33,659 nt of DNA from Verrucomicrobiaceae bacterium (GTDB lineage: Bacteria; Verrucomicrobiota; Verrucomicrobiia; Verrucomicrobiales; Akkermansiaceae): contig JAIXPW010000114.1 of assembly GCA_027485995.1 (NCBI GenBank), forward strand, positions 1 through 33,659. Direction: 5' to 3'. Positions within the stretch are counted from its first letter, which is position 1. Each line of letters begins with the position of its first letter. The notes under the pieces were generated by a model that ran no database searches, was not told where the DNA came from, and saw only the letters and a list, made by a program, of their open reading frames with translations. The position numbers were made by a program, and so were the translations under genes. Below, in pieces: positions 1 to 6,655 of this stretch.

Positions 1-170
1 GCCAAGTGCCAAGTGCCAAGTGCCAAGTGCCAAGTGCCAAGTGCCATGTGCCAAGTGCCATGTGCCAAGTGCCAATCTAGAAAAGGGACCGACGCTTACG
101 TCTCTTCGTTGGAACTTGGCCGTTGGAACTTGGAACTTCTTCATTGGCCGTTGGAACTTGGCACTTCACT
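1..170. repeat. 7-bp tandem array followed by inverted units
   Basis: Positions 1-70 hold ten head-to-tail heptamers of the form GCCAAGT (eight) or GCCATGT (two, the 7th and 9th), with a partial unit up to 76. After a unique stretch, 109-168 contains repeated TTGGAACTTGG and TTGGC elements, which are the opposite-strand version of the same motif (GCCAAGTTCCAA). The array may extend beyond the left edge. A 7-bp period shifts the reading frame at every unit, so the array is not plausibly coding. The following gene starts at 179, so the block lies directly upstream of it. Function unknown. Confidence 0.9.
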
Positions 171-178
171 CTCCGCGC

Positions 179-634
179 ATGCATCCTTTGAAGCCGACGG
201 AAGTTGCTGCCCTGATTTTGCGGGTGTTGTTAGGGGTGTGGTTTGCGCACTCGGGAGGGGAGAAGCTGTTTGTGAGCGGGCTGGCGAAGTTCACCGAGGA
301 TGTGGCGAATTACCGGATGCTTTCGGCTCCGTGGGACGCGGTGGTGGCTTACACGCTGCCGTGGTTTGAAATCGTGGCGGGGCTTTGCCTGACGCTGGAT
401 GTGCTTCGTCGGGCGGCGCTGGTGACGATCGCCGGGCTGGTGACTGTGTTTTCCTACGGGGTCGGTCACGCGTGGAGTCAGGGCCTGAACATTTCCTGCG
501 GCTGCCGTGGGGATGGCAAGCCGATGGATTACACGATGAAGGCGCTGGAGTTTGCGCTGTATTTCCTGGTCCTCGCCTATCTGGCGTGGATGGAGCGGCG
601 GCAGGCGGTTGAGGGCAGGAATGAGCCTGCGTGA
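179..634 (+). CDS. DoxX/MauE-like membrane protein
   Basis: This 151-residue protein has about four hydrophobic segments: AALILRVLLGVWFAH near the N-terminus, then around AYTLPWFEIVAGLCL, LVTIAGLVTVFSYGV and FALYFLVLAYLAW. That is the compact four-helix layout of the DoxX/MauE families. A Cys-Gly-Cys motif (ISCGCRG) lies between helices three and four, where MauE-like members carry a CxC pair linked to disulfide or redox chemistry. I chose the ATG at 179 because reading further upstream runs into the heptamer array. The stop is only 7 bp from the stop of the convergent gene that follows. The family is likely; the exact role (thiol redox partner, quinone-linked function) cannot be read from the sequence. 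Confidence 0.75.
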   Translation: MHPLKPTEVAALILRVLLGVWFAHSGGEKLFVSGLAKFTEDVANYRMLSAPWDAVVAYTLPWFEIVAGLCLTLDVLRRAALVTIAGLVTVFSYGVGHAWSQGLNISCGCRGDGKPMDYTMKALEFALYFLVLAYLAWMERRQAVEGRNEPA

Positions 635-641
635 ATCGCGG

Positions 642-2924
642 TCACTGGCTGGCGCTGCTGCCGAGGCCGGTCATGTGGAGGGTTTGGCGCGGGCCCTGGA
701 GAACGAGGGCGTAGGTGGCATTGATGAGGTCGTCCTCGCCCATGTAGGGAGCGCCCATGTGGGGAGTGGTGAAACGCAGGCCGTAGCCCTTTTCCCAGGC
801 AAGTGAGAACCACCAGCCATACTCGCGGATGACCTCGCGATAGGCGGCGGGAGCGGCGAGGTTCAGGCCGAGAAGGCCCCAGGAGCCGCCGGGTTCGCCG
901 TAGGCATGGCTGTTGCGGAACCAGGGGTGATGTCCGAGCATGAACTTCGTCATCGCATCGCGCATGTCGCGTCGATCGCCGCGGAGATGACAGGTCATGG
1001 CGAACTGTCCGCTGCGCGACCAGAACTCTTCGGTGTCCTTGTAGGAGCGATTGTAGCCAAGGGCTCCGTGGCCGCCTTCCTTCGGGTCGGACCAGGCCAT
1101 TTCCATGAAGGGCATGAGTTTTTCCCAGATGCCGGACTTCATGCCGCAGCGGCGGGCGAGGGCTTCGAAGACGAGGAGGTGGCAGGTGGGGGCGACGAGG
1201 GCCTTGTTTTCATAAGGCAGCCCGTCGGGTCCGTGGCCGAGCGCGGGCACGCCCCAGGCGGAGGGGTGGGTGCCATTGACGGCCCAGTCACGCAGGGCTT
1301 CGAGGTGGGGCAGGACCTGCTTGTCGCCGGTGCGCAGGTGCCACTCGCTGTAGAGGATGCCGGCGTAGGAGCCCGACCAGAAGCCTAGGTTGCCGTAGGC
1401 ATCGGGCTTCGGGTACTTGGCGAGCGACCACTCCACGGCCTTCTTCACGCGGCTGTGGTATTTCTTTTCCCCGGTGGCGAGCAGGGCGAGGGAGGAAAAG
1501 GTGGTGCGGATGATGTCACCGGACCAGGAGCCATCGTCCTTTTGCGAGGACTCGATGAAGCCCAGCAGGTCCTTGAGCAGGGCGGCTGCTTCGGGGTCGG
1601 TGGCGGGGTCCATGGTGCCGAAGGCCTTGGTGCGCGGGAGATCGAGGGTGAGTTCGAGCGGCTTTCCCTCGCGCATCACGGTGAGCGGAAGGGTGGTCTT
1701 TCCGGCCTTCAGTGCGGCCTCGGTGGCGCGGCCGAGAATGGCCTCGTGGCTGCGGTAGAACCATTCCCAGCCGGGTTGGAGATCATTGACGGGGAGGGGG
1801 AGACCACCGATCGAAAGGATGGCGTCGCCTTCCTTGAGCTTGCCCTTGGAGGCCGGGGAGTTTCTCCGGACTTCCATGACCGTGAGGACGGTCTGCTCGT
1901 GTTCGGTGAGGGCGTCGAATCCGAGGAGTCCCGCGCCGAGTTTGTCGGGACCGGTGCCGCCATTCGAGCGACCGAAGAGCGCGGCGGTGGGGGCTTCACT
2001 GACGCGGCTGAATCGCGGCGTGCCGAGCACGGCGATCGGGCCGCTGGTGGTGCGGACCTTGAGGCCGAAGGTCTTGCCGGTGAGTTTGCTGAGAAGCTCG
2101 TTCGGGATCTCCAGCCAGAGTCGTGAGGAGGCCATCACCGGTTGGGACTTGGCGGGAAGTTTCACGCCGAGCGGCTCGATCTCTCCACCGGTGCCGAATC
2201 CTCCGCCGCTCCAGTCGCTTTCGATCACGAAGCGGAAGGCCTCGACCTCCACGGCGGCTGGAAATTTCACCTCGATCGGCTTGCGGGCGTCTGCCACCTC
2301 CTGGTTGCTTTCGCCACGGGACAGGACCTCCCAGGATCCACCGGGTTTGCGCACCTCGACGCGGTAGCCCTTGGCGACTCCATTGGTGAAACCTCCCTGG
2401 CGCGGGGTGTAGCGGACGCCTTCCAGTTTCTGGGGATCGCCGAACTCGAGTCCGGCCCAGTGCGGTGGTTGGGCCTGTTCCTGGCCGTAGGCGCTGTGCC
2501 AATCGGTCGAGGGATCGCCGTCAAACAGTTTCGCGGCCGTGCCCTTGCCCTGCTCGGAGGAAACGATCACCGCCCAGGGCGCGCGGGGGGCCTTGCCGAT
2601 GACCTGGCCTTCGGTGGAGGCAAAGACCTCGCCGGTGAGCGGGTCAAGGGCTTCCAGGGCCAGGGTGCTTTTCTTTCCATCCGCCGTGCCATAGGCGTCC
2701 ACGGAAAGGATGCCGCGCCACTTGCCGCCGAACTCCTTTTCCTTGTCGGTGAAGGCCGGAACGCTGACCCGAACGGCGGCGAACTTTTCGGCCGCAAGGG
2801 AGACCCCTTTTTCGCCACCGGGCAGGACCCAGGCGGAGGCTCCGGAAAATGGCTCCACCTCGATGGGGGCCGACCACGCAGGAATGGAAAGAACGACAGC
2901 CGAGGCGAAAGACAGGGATTTCAT
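642..2924 (-). CDS. Secreted discoidin-like/PDZ/DUF6288 protein
   Basis: This is a 760-residue protein with a signal peptide (MKSLSFASAVVLSIPAWSAP, cleavage near residue 19). Residues about 117-255 resemble an F5/8-type C (discoidin) domain: a KLFDGDPSTDWHS segment, then beta-rich sequence. Residues about 345-430 form a PDZ domain (NSPASKGKLKEGDAILSIGG). Residues about 435-745 are rich in Trp, Gly and His (SGDIIRTTFSSLALLATG, GHGALGYNRS) and fit the alpha/alpha-toroid DUF6288 region found beside PDZ domains in Verrucomicrobia and Planctomycetes. It is probably periplasmic or surface-exposed. DUF6288 has no assigned catalytic role that I know of, and I see no protease triad. It converges on the DoxX-like gene, and an intrinsic terminator upstream separates it from the 71-residue gene on the same strand. 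Confidence 0.75.
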   Translation of the reverse strand: MKSLSFASAVVLSIPAWSAPIEVEPFSGASAWVLPGGEKGVSLAAEKFAAVRVSVPAFTDKEKEFGGKWRGILSVDAYGTADGKKSTLALEALDPLTGEVFASTEGQVIGKAPRAPWAVIVSSEQGKGTAAKLFDGDPSTDWHSAYGQEQAQPPHWAGLEFGDPQKLEGVRYTPRQGGFTNGVAKGYRVEVRKPGGSWEVLSRGESNQEVADARKPIEVKFPAAVEVEAFRFVIESDWSGGGFGTGGEIEPLGVKLPAKSQPVMASSRLWLEIPNELLSKLTGKTFGLKVRTTSGPIAVLGTPRFSRVSEAPTAALFGRSNGGTGPDKLGAGLLGFDALTEHEQTVLTVMEVRRNSPASKGKLKEGDAILSIGGLPLPVNDLQPGWEWFYRSHEAILGRATEAALKAGKTTLPLTVMREGKPLELTLDLPRTKAFGTMDPATDPEAAALLKDLLGFIESSQKDDGSWSGDIIRTTFSSLALLATGEKKYHSRVKKAVEWSLAKYPKPDAYGNLGFWSGSYAGILYSEWHLRTGDKQVLPHLEALRDWAVNGTHPSAWGVPALGHGPDGLPYENKALVAPTCHLLVFEALARRCGMKSGIWEKLMPFMEMAWSDPKEGGHGALGYNRSYKDTEEFWSRSGQFAMTCHLRGDRRDMRDAMTKFMLGHHPWFRNSHAYGEPGGSWGLLGLNLAAPAAYREVIREYGWWFSLAWEKGYGLRFTTPHMGAPYMGEDDLINATYALVLQGPRQTLHMTGLGSSASQ

Positions 2925-2971
2925 GGCAACAAAAAGACTGTGTTAAAGCCGCATTTCTGCCACATGGCCAC

Positions 2972-3003
2972 AAAAAAGCCCCGCTGCATGAAGACAGCGG
3001 GGC
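2972..3003 (-). terminator. Intrinsic terminator of the 3023-3238 gene
   Basis: A perfect 9-bp stem (2978-2986, GCCCCGCTG, with 2995-3003, CAGCGGGGC) and an 8-nt loop are followed on the minus strand by six consecutive T (A6 at 2972-2977 on the plus strand). It lies 20 bp beyond the stop of the minus-strand gene at 3023 and upstream of the next minus-strand gene. Confidence 0.88.
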
Positions 3004-3022
3004 CTTTCGAAATCGGGTGACC

Positions 3023-3238
3023 TCAGGATTTGTCGCTACCGAAGAAGCCTTTGAGGCCGCCCATCAGTCCGCCGAGCGAACCGAGATCGGGCATGTTTCC
3101 GGCCATGACCTGATCGACCATGCCCTGATACTCGGCGGGGACCTTGCCCTTGATGAATTCCACGACCGCCTGGATGGCCTGTTGGGACTGTTCCGGGCTG
3201 AGGCCGAGGCTGGTGAGTTTTTGTTCGAGTTCGTTCAT
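3023..3238 (-). CDS. Small conserved-looking hypothetical protein (71 aa)
   Basis: The 71-residue product begins MNELEQKLTSLGLSPEQ. It has an amphipathic N-terminal half, then a Gly-rich tail (GSLGGLMGGLKGFFG), resembling small DUF937/DUF2780-type proteins, though I cannot assign a family. The ATG at 3238 was chosen because reading further upstream runs through the tRNA fragment and into the integrated element. The start lies only 15 bp from the duplicated tRNA 3' end (3254-3282), on the same strand. Before insertion the gene therefore probably followed the tRNA-Leu directly and may have been co-transcribed with it. No clear Shine-Dalgarno sequence is visible. An intrinsic terminator follows its stop. 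Confidence 0.7.
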   Translation of the reverse strand: MNELEQKLTSLGLSPEQSQQAIQAVVEFIKGKVPAEYQGMVDQVMAGNMPDLGSLGGLMGGLKGFFGSDKS

Positions 3239-3253
3239 GAGGGTAGGATGAAG

Positions 3254-3282
3254 AAAGTGCCGGAGACAGGACTCGAACCTGC
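3254..3282. other. attL: duplicated tRNA-Leu 3' end
   Basis: These 29 bp are identical, in the same orientation, to 23179-23207, which is the 3' end (T-arm and acceptor strand) of the intact tRNA-Leu plus 4 flanking bases. Identity stops abruptly on both sides. The integrase gene starts about 100 bp inward. A direct repeat of a tRNA 3' end with an adjacent integrase is the classic footprint of site-specific integration. This copy is the displaced chromosomal end; the 5' part of the tRNA is at the far end of the element. Confidence 0.93.
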
Positions 3283-3318
3283 GTCGCGTCCTTTGATTGG
3301 TAACGGATTTGTGTTTTG

Positions 3319-3376
3319 CCGTGCAACGGACCGTGCAATAGATGCTTGCAGTTGCACACGAAATGCGATGAAATGC
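3319..3376. repeat. Left subterminal repeat cluster (putative integrase/Xis arm sites)
   Basis: CCGTGCAA occurs at 3319-3326 and 3331-3338 with a 12-bp period; an inverted TTGCAC lies at 3352-3357, and AAATGC occurs twice at 3361-3366 and 3371-3376. The 23-bp segment 3319-3341 reappears at the other end of the element (23034-23056) with one mismatch, and the AAATGC pair reappears there inverted. Sites confined to the two ends of an integrated element and close to int fit arm-type integrase or excisionase binding sites. The stretch 3239-3380 has no other gene. Confidence 0.65.
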
Positions 3377-3380
3377 AACC

Positions 3381-4676
3381 ATGAGCAAGAAGCCGAAGCG
3401 CACGAGGATCACCGCACCAAAAGCAGCAGCGGTCAAGCTCACCATCCGGCCGATCACCCGAGAGAAGAACGGTAGCGTGTGGGTGACCTACCTCGTTCAG
3501 GGTTGGAAGGAAGGGGACAAATGGCAGCGACGCCAGTTCAAGAGTGAAGCGGAGGCACAGAGTTTCGCTGCTTTGAAACAAGTGGCGATGGAGAACAAGG
3601 GCCGAGCGCAACGGATGATTCTTTCGTCCCTCACGCAAGAACAACACGATGCGGCCGTCGCGGCTCTGGACCGCCTTGGTAACGCCTACACGCTGGCTGA
3701 CGCCGTCGAGTTCTTCCTGAAGCACCATCGTCCTCCTGAATTCACGATTCGCCTCAGGGCTGCGCTGAAGTTTTTTCTCGACGAAAAGGAGCGTGACGGA
3801 CTCCGCCCCCGCACCATCAAAGCTCTCAAGGCCGGGGTTGAACGATTCATTAAGGCAACTGACGACCCTTGGACACACGAGGTCACGCATCAGCAGGTGG
3901 ATGGCTACCTGCGCGGCCTGCGCTCGGTGGACGGTCAGAGGAAGGCCAGCAAGAAAACTTGGAACAACACGTTGAACGAGCTGCGTGGATTCTTCGCTTG
4001 GTGCGCCACTCCCGACAAGACGACGAATCGTCCGTTCACGTTTGAGAATCCAGCCCTTACCGTTGGAGCCTATGACGCCCGTCAGGTAAGGGAGGAGCAA
4101 AACGCACGGCCCATCACGACAAAGATTGAGACGATGCCGAGGCTGTTCTCTGTCCTCTCACGGTGGCGCAAAGGAGCCCTCGTTCGTTACTTCGCGCTCG
4201 CTTACTTCGCTGGCATACGTCCCATGGAAATTCAGCGGATGGACGGGAGGGAGGCTGAGTTGATCAACCTCCGCACGCGCACGATCACCATTCCCGCCAA
4301 CATCTCGAAAACCCGCCATGAACGGCAGATCGTGATTTCCGACAACCTCGCTGCCTGGCTGGAGGCATTCCCCGGGCCGATCACTCCGCCCAATTTCGGG
4401 AGAATGCGCGACCTCGTTCGGAAGCATTTCGCGATGACCCACGATGAGGCACGGCACTCGTTCATTTCCTACCACGTCGCGCTCCATCGGTCCCTTGGCG
4501 ATGCCGCCCTGCAAGCAGGGAACTCTGAAACCATCATCCGCCGCCACTACCTCAATCTTCATCCAAAAGACGAGGGTGCTGAGTTCTTCCGAGTCATGCC
4601 CGATCCGAAACGTCGCCTCGCAGTAATTGCCGCCAAGCCGAAAGCCAAACCCGTTCGGCATTTGAGGGTGGTCTAG
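3381..4676 (+). CDS. Tyrosine recombinase/integrase
   Basis: This 431-residue site-specific recombinase presumably integrates the surrounding element at the tRNA-Leu 3' end. The N-terminal half includes an arm/core-binding SAM-like region (about 100-215, with ADAVEFFLKHH and TWNNTLNELRGFFAWC). The catalytic half shows R280 (YFAGIRPMEI), K310 (NISKTRHERQ), the box H354-D-E-A-R358-H, and GNSETIIRRHY with the nucleophile Y390. The usual His of the GHS box is Asn (GNS), and box II has His one residue further from the Arg than in the canonical HxxR; both variants occur in related integrases. It is the first gene inside the left end, pointing inward. The ATG at 3381 has no clear Shine-Dalgarno sequence. 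All the core residues I would expect are present, so it is probably active. Confidence 0.92.
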   Translation: MSKKPKRTRITAPKAAAVKLTIRPITREKNGSVWVTYLVQGWKEGDKWQRRQFKSEAEAQSFAALKQVAMENKGRAQRMILSSLTQEQHDAAVAALDRLGNAYTLADAVEFFLKHHRPPEFTIRLRAALKFFLDEKERDGLRPRTIKALKAGVERFIKATDDPWTHEVTHQQVDGYLRGLRSVDGQRKASKKTWNNTLNELRGFFAWCATPDKTTNRPFTFENPALTVGAYDARQVREEQNARPITTKIETMPRLFSVLSRWRKGALVRYFALAYFAGIRPMEIQRMDGREAELINLRTRTITIPANISKTRHERQIVISDNLAAWLEAFPGPITPPNFGRMRDLVRKHFAMTHDEARHSFISYHVALHRSLGDAALQAGNSETIIRRHYLNLHPKDEGAEFFRVMPDPKRRLAVIAAKPKAKPVRHLRVV

Positions 4677-4694
4677 TTTCGCTGAGAGTCCCCC

Positions 4695-4731
4695 TTGACA
4701 GCTCGCCTCCCGTGTTGCTAATCTGACAACA
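4695..4731 (+). promoter_or_regulatory. higBA promoter with overlapping dyad operator
   Basis: A perfect -35 box TTGACA (4695-4700) is followed after 17 bp by CTAATC (4718-4723), a weaker -10 preceded by TTG. A perfect dyad TGTTG-N9-CAACA (4713-4717 and 4727-4731) straddles the -10. An operator over the -10 fits autorepression by the HigA antitoxin. The distance from this -10 to the higB ATG (4741) implies a leader of only about ten nucleotides. Confidence 0.6.
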
Positions 4732-4740
4732 GCCTTTTGA

Positions 4741-5049
4741 ATGAGGATCATCACGAAACGTCGCCTTCTCGACTATGCCAAGCAGCACCCGAATGCCGCC
4801 GCAAGCCTCTCAGCCTGGATCGCCGTGGCAGCAGTCGCTAGGTGGCAATCCATCGCTGACGTTCGAAAAGTCCTGCCGCACGCCGACCTCGCGACTGTCC
4901 GCAGTTCCAAGACCGTCACCATCTTCAACATTGCAGGCAACCACCACCGCCTCATCACAGCCATCCATTACAATACCCGCAGCATCTTCATCCTGAAAAT
5001 CCTTACCCACGCCGACTACAGCAAAGACCGCTGGAAGAACGACCTCTAA
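4741..5049 (+). CDS. higB: HigB-type mRNA interferase toxin
   Basis: This 102-residue protein matches the HigB toxin family (RelE-like fold): the N-terminus MRIITKRRLLDYAKQHPNA, the central WQSIADVRKVLPHAD, then the TIFNIAGNHHRLITAIHY segment and the LKILTHADYSKDRW end are the usual landmarks. Family members cut translated mRNA on the ribosome when freed from antitoxin. The antitoxin gene follows after 4 bp, giving the toxin-first order typical of higBA. The very short predicted leader and absent Shine-Dalgarno suggest low toxin translation (inference). The pair probably stabilises the integrated element, although a defence role is also possible. Confidence 0.88.
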   Translation: MRIITKRRLLDYAKQHPNAAASLSAWIAVAAVARWQSIADVRKVLPHADLATVRSSKTVTIFNIAGNHHRLITAIHYNTRSIFILKILTHADYSKDRWKNDL

Positions 5050-5053
5050 GCCG

Positions 5054-5479
5054 ATGAAAGCCATCAAGCCAACCCTCCCCAGCTTCTCCAAATTGCCGAA
5101 AACCTACGAGGCACTTTGCCGCCTGCACCTGCCGCGCACGCTGCATGATGAAATCGAACTCGATGCCGTCACTGAGATCATGGACCACATGGCTGGCCAC
5201 GCGCTCAACAAGGATCAAGCTGACTACCTCGAAACCCTTGCCGAGCTTGCCGAAGCCTACGAGTCCGCAAATTACGAGGCACTGCCGACGCTGCCCCCAC
5301 ATGAGTTCCTTGCGGCCCACCTCGAAAACATCGGAATGACCGCCACCGAGTGGGGCAAGCTCATCGGCATTGATCGCTCCACAGCATCCCGTCTGCTTCG
5401 TGGCGAGCGCAGGTTCAACACGGCCCATGTCCGGAAGACCGCCGAGGTACTTGGCTTGGAAGCGTCGCTCTTGATTTAG
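5054..5479 (+). CDS. higA: HigA-type antitoxin, HTH regulator
   Basis: This 141-residue partner of the upstream toxin has a helical N-terminal half (with DQADYLETLAELAEAYE) typical of HigA antitoxins paired with this HigB class. Residues about 94-135 form an HTH of the Xre/Cro type (TATEWGKLIGIDRSTASRLL, then GERRFNTAHVRKTAEVLGL). It should bind and neutralise HigB and repress the operon; the dyad at 4713-4731 is the obvious candidate operator. Its ATG lies 4 bp after the toxin stop, indicating one transcript. Confidence 0.87.
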   Translation: MKAIKPTLPSFSKLPKTYEALCRLHLPRTLHDEIELDAVTEIMDHMAGHALNKDQADYLETLAELAEAYESANYEALPTLPPHEFLAAHLENIGMTATEWGKLIGIDRSTASRLLRGERRFNTAHVRKTAEVLGLEASLLI

Positions 5480-5487
5480 GCCTGGCC

Positions 5488-6282
5488 ATGAAAAAGCCGA
5501 AAAAGGGTGAGGCGGATTCGATTTTTGGCAGCATCAGGCAAACGTCGGCCCCCATCCAGGACCCTTTAGAAGCGAAACCGTTCCGTTCAGCCGATGGCGA
5601 GCGAATGACAAAGGTCTCCTACCGCTTGAATCCGATACCAGTGGTAGCGTCGGCAGACAAACTGATGAAGGCTGCTGGTGAAATACCGAGTGTGTTGATC
5701 TATCCAAACCTTTGGCACTTTATCCTCCCATGGTTGGATAGCTCGAATGGTAGAATCAGAAAGTTCTGGCAATGTTATAGGTGCGAGGCTGCAGAAGCAG
5801 CACGAAAGGTAGCAATTGAGGGATCGAAGTCCTGCAACCGGCAAAATGAGCAAAATCTCCTGAGAATTGTTCACGAGTTCAAAGCGCTGTCCATCAAGAG
5901 CTACGGATATGATCTCAGTGCCAATGAACTTCCCTCTGTGCTGGCGGCCGCTGCTTCGTCGGAAGCGGAACGCGACGACATGATGCATGCCCTCAAGGAG
6001 AAGATGGTGGATTGGGTTCTGAATGCCATTTGGACTGACCCCGAGGCCCCCAAACGCCTCCACGAACTTTTGACGAACAAGACAGCCGCGCAGTCCGAAT
6101 ATGCTGACCAGCCAGGCTGGGAAGGTCGTTTCTTCAATGCGTTTGTTCAGGAAATCACCGAACACTGGAGGCTTCCAACCAAGAAAGCCGTCCGGACTAG
6201 GGCTGGATGGGGAGACAGACCCATTTCTGACGCTGCGGATCTCTATGCGGCGATAGGCTTGAGTGGGCTTCCTCAAAGTTAG
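5488..6282 (+). CDS. Unknown protein of the integrated element (264 aa)
   Basis: I do not recognise this 264-residue protein. The N-terminal 45 residues are polar and probably disordered (MKKPKKGEADSIFG). The rest is mostly helical, with several Trp residues (PNLWHFILPWLDSSNG, WVLNAIWTDPEAPKR, EHWRLPTKKAVRTRAGWGD). There is no membrane segment and no nucleotide-binding motif. Two Cys at CYRC could bind metal but have no partner pair. It starts 8 bp after higA and may be transcribed with it. The middle of the gene is visibly more AT-rich than the chromosomal flanks, as expected for acquired DNA. No function is assigned. Confidence 0.65.
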   Translation: MKKPKKGEADSIFGSIRQTSAPIQDPLEAKPFRSADGERMTKVSYRLNPIPVVASADKLMKAAGEIPSVLIYPNLWHFILPWLDSSNGRIRKFWQCYRCEAAEAARKVAIEGSKSCNRQNEQNLLRIVHEFKALSIKSYGYDLSANELPSVLAAAASSEAERDDMMHALKEKMVDWVLNAIWTDPEAPKRLHELLTNKTAAQSEYADQPGWEGRFFNAFVQEITEHWRLPTKKAVRTRAGWGDRPISDAADLYAAIGLSGLPQS

Positions 6283-6347
6283 GACTTTTCCGGAAGTTTT
6301 TCCCCCAATACCCAAAAAACGAACCGTGTGACATTTGCTTGCTCGCA

Positions 6348-6569
6348 ATGAGCAATCAATCCACACCCCCTGCATTTGTCGGCCTCGAAGAGTGCCGAAA
6401 AGCCGTATTTGGCACCGGACCCGAGGCACCTTCAAAACGAACCTTCGCCGAATGGAAAGCGCGAGGTTACTTCCCCTTCATCAAAGTGGGAAAAAGAGTT
6501 TTCGCGGATCCCTCCGAAGTTCGCCGCGCCCTTGATCGCCGCTTCAAGGTGAATGAAAAGCCTGCTTGA
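6348..6569 (+). CDS. AlpA/excisionase-like small HTH protein
   Basis: This 73-residue protein has the winged-helix arrangement of the AlpA/MerR-like excisionase group: FVGLEECRKAVFG (helix 1), SKRTFAEWKARGYFPFIKVGKRVF (recognition helix then beta-hairpin wing) and DPSEVRRALDRRF (last helix). Such proteins act as excisionases or as activators of int and replication genes in satellites and integrative elements. I preferred ATG 6348 to an in-frame TTG nine bases upstream. It lies directly before the helicase-primase genes, the usual position of the regulator in such elements. Confidence 0.72.
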   Translation: MSNQSTPPAFVGLEECRKAVFGTGPEAPSKRTFAEWKARGYFPFIKVGKRVFADPSEVRRALDRRFKVNEKPA

Positions 6570-6655
6570 TCCTCCCGCCGAATATCCGGTCTGGCGACTG
6601 ATTCATTGGTAGTGAACATCCCAACCGGAGCTTCAGCGGATCAAATGAAACGATC

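Noticed and set aside
1..76. CRISPR-like array
   Set aside because: The unit is 7 bp, tandem, without spacers.
3036..4100. 354-codon minus-strand frame opposite the integrase
   Set aside because: It crosses the attachment site and antisense integrase sequence and has no recognisable domain.
6283..6347. Possible terminator around TTCCGGAA before the AlpA-like gene
   Set aside because: The stem is short and imperfect; not enough to call.
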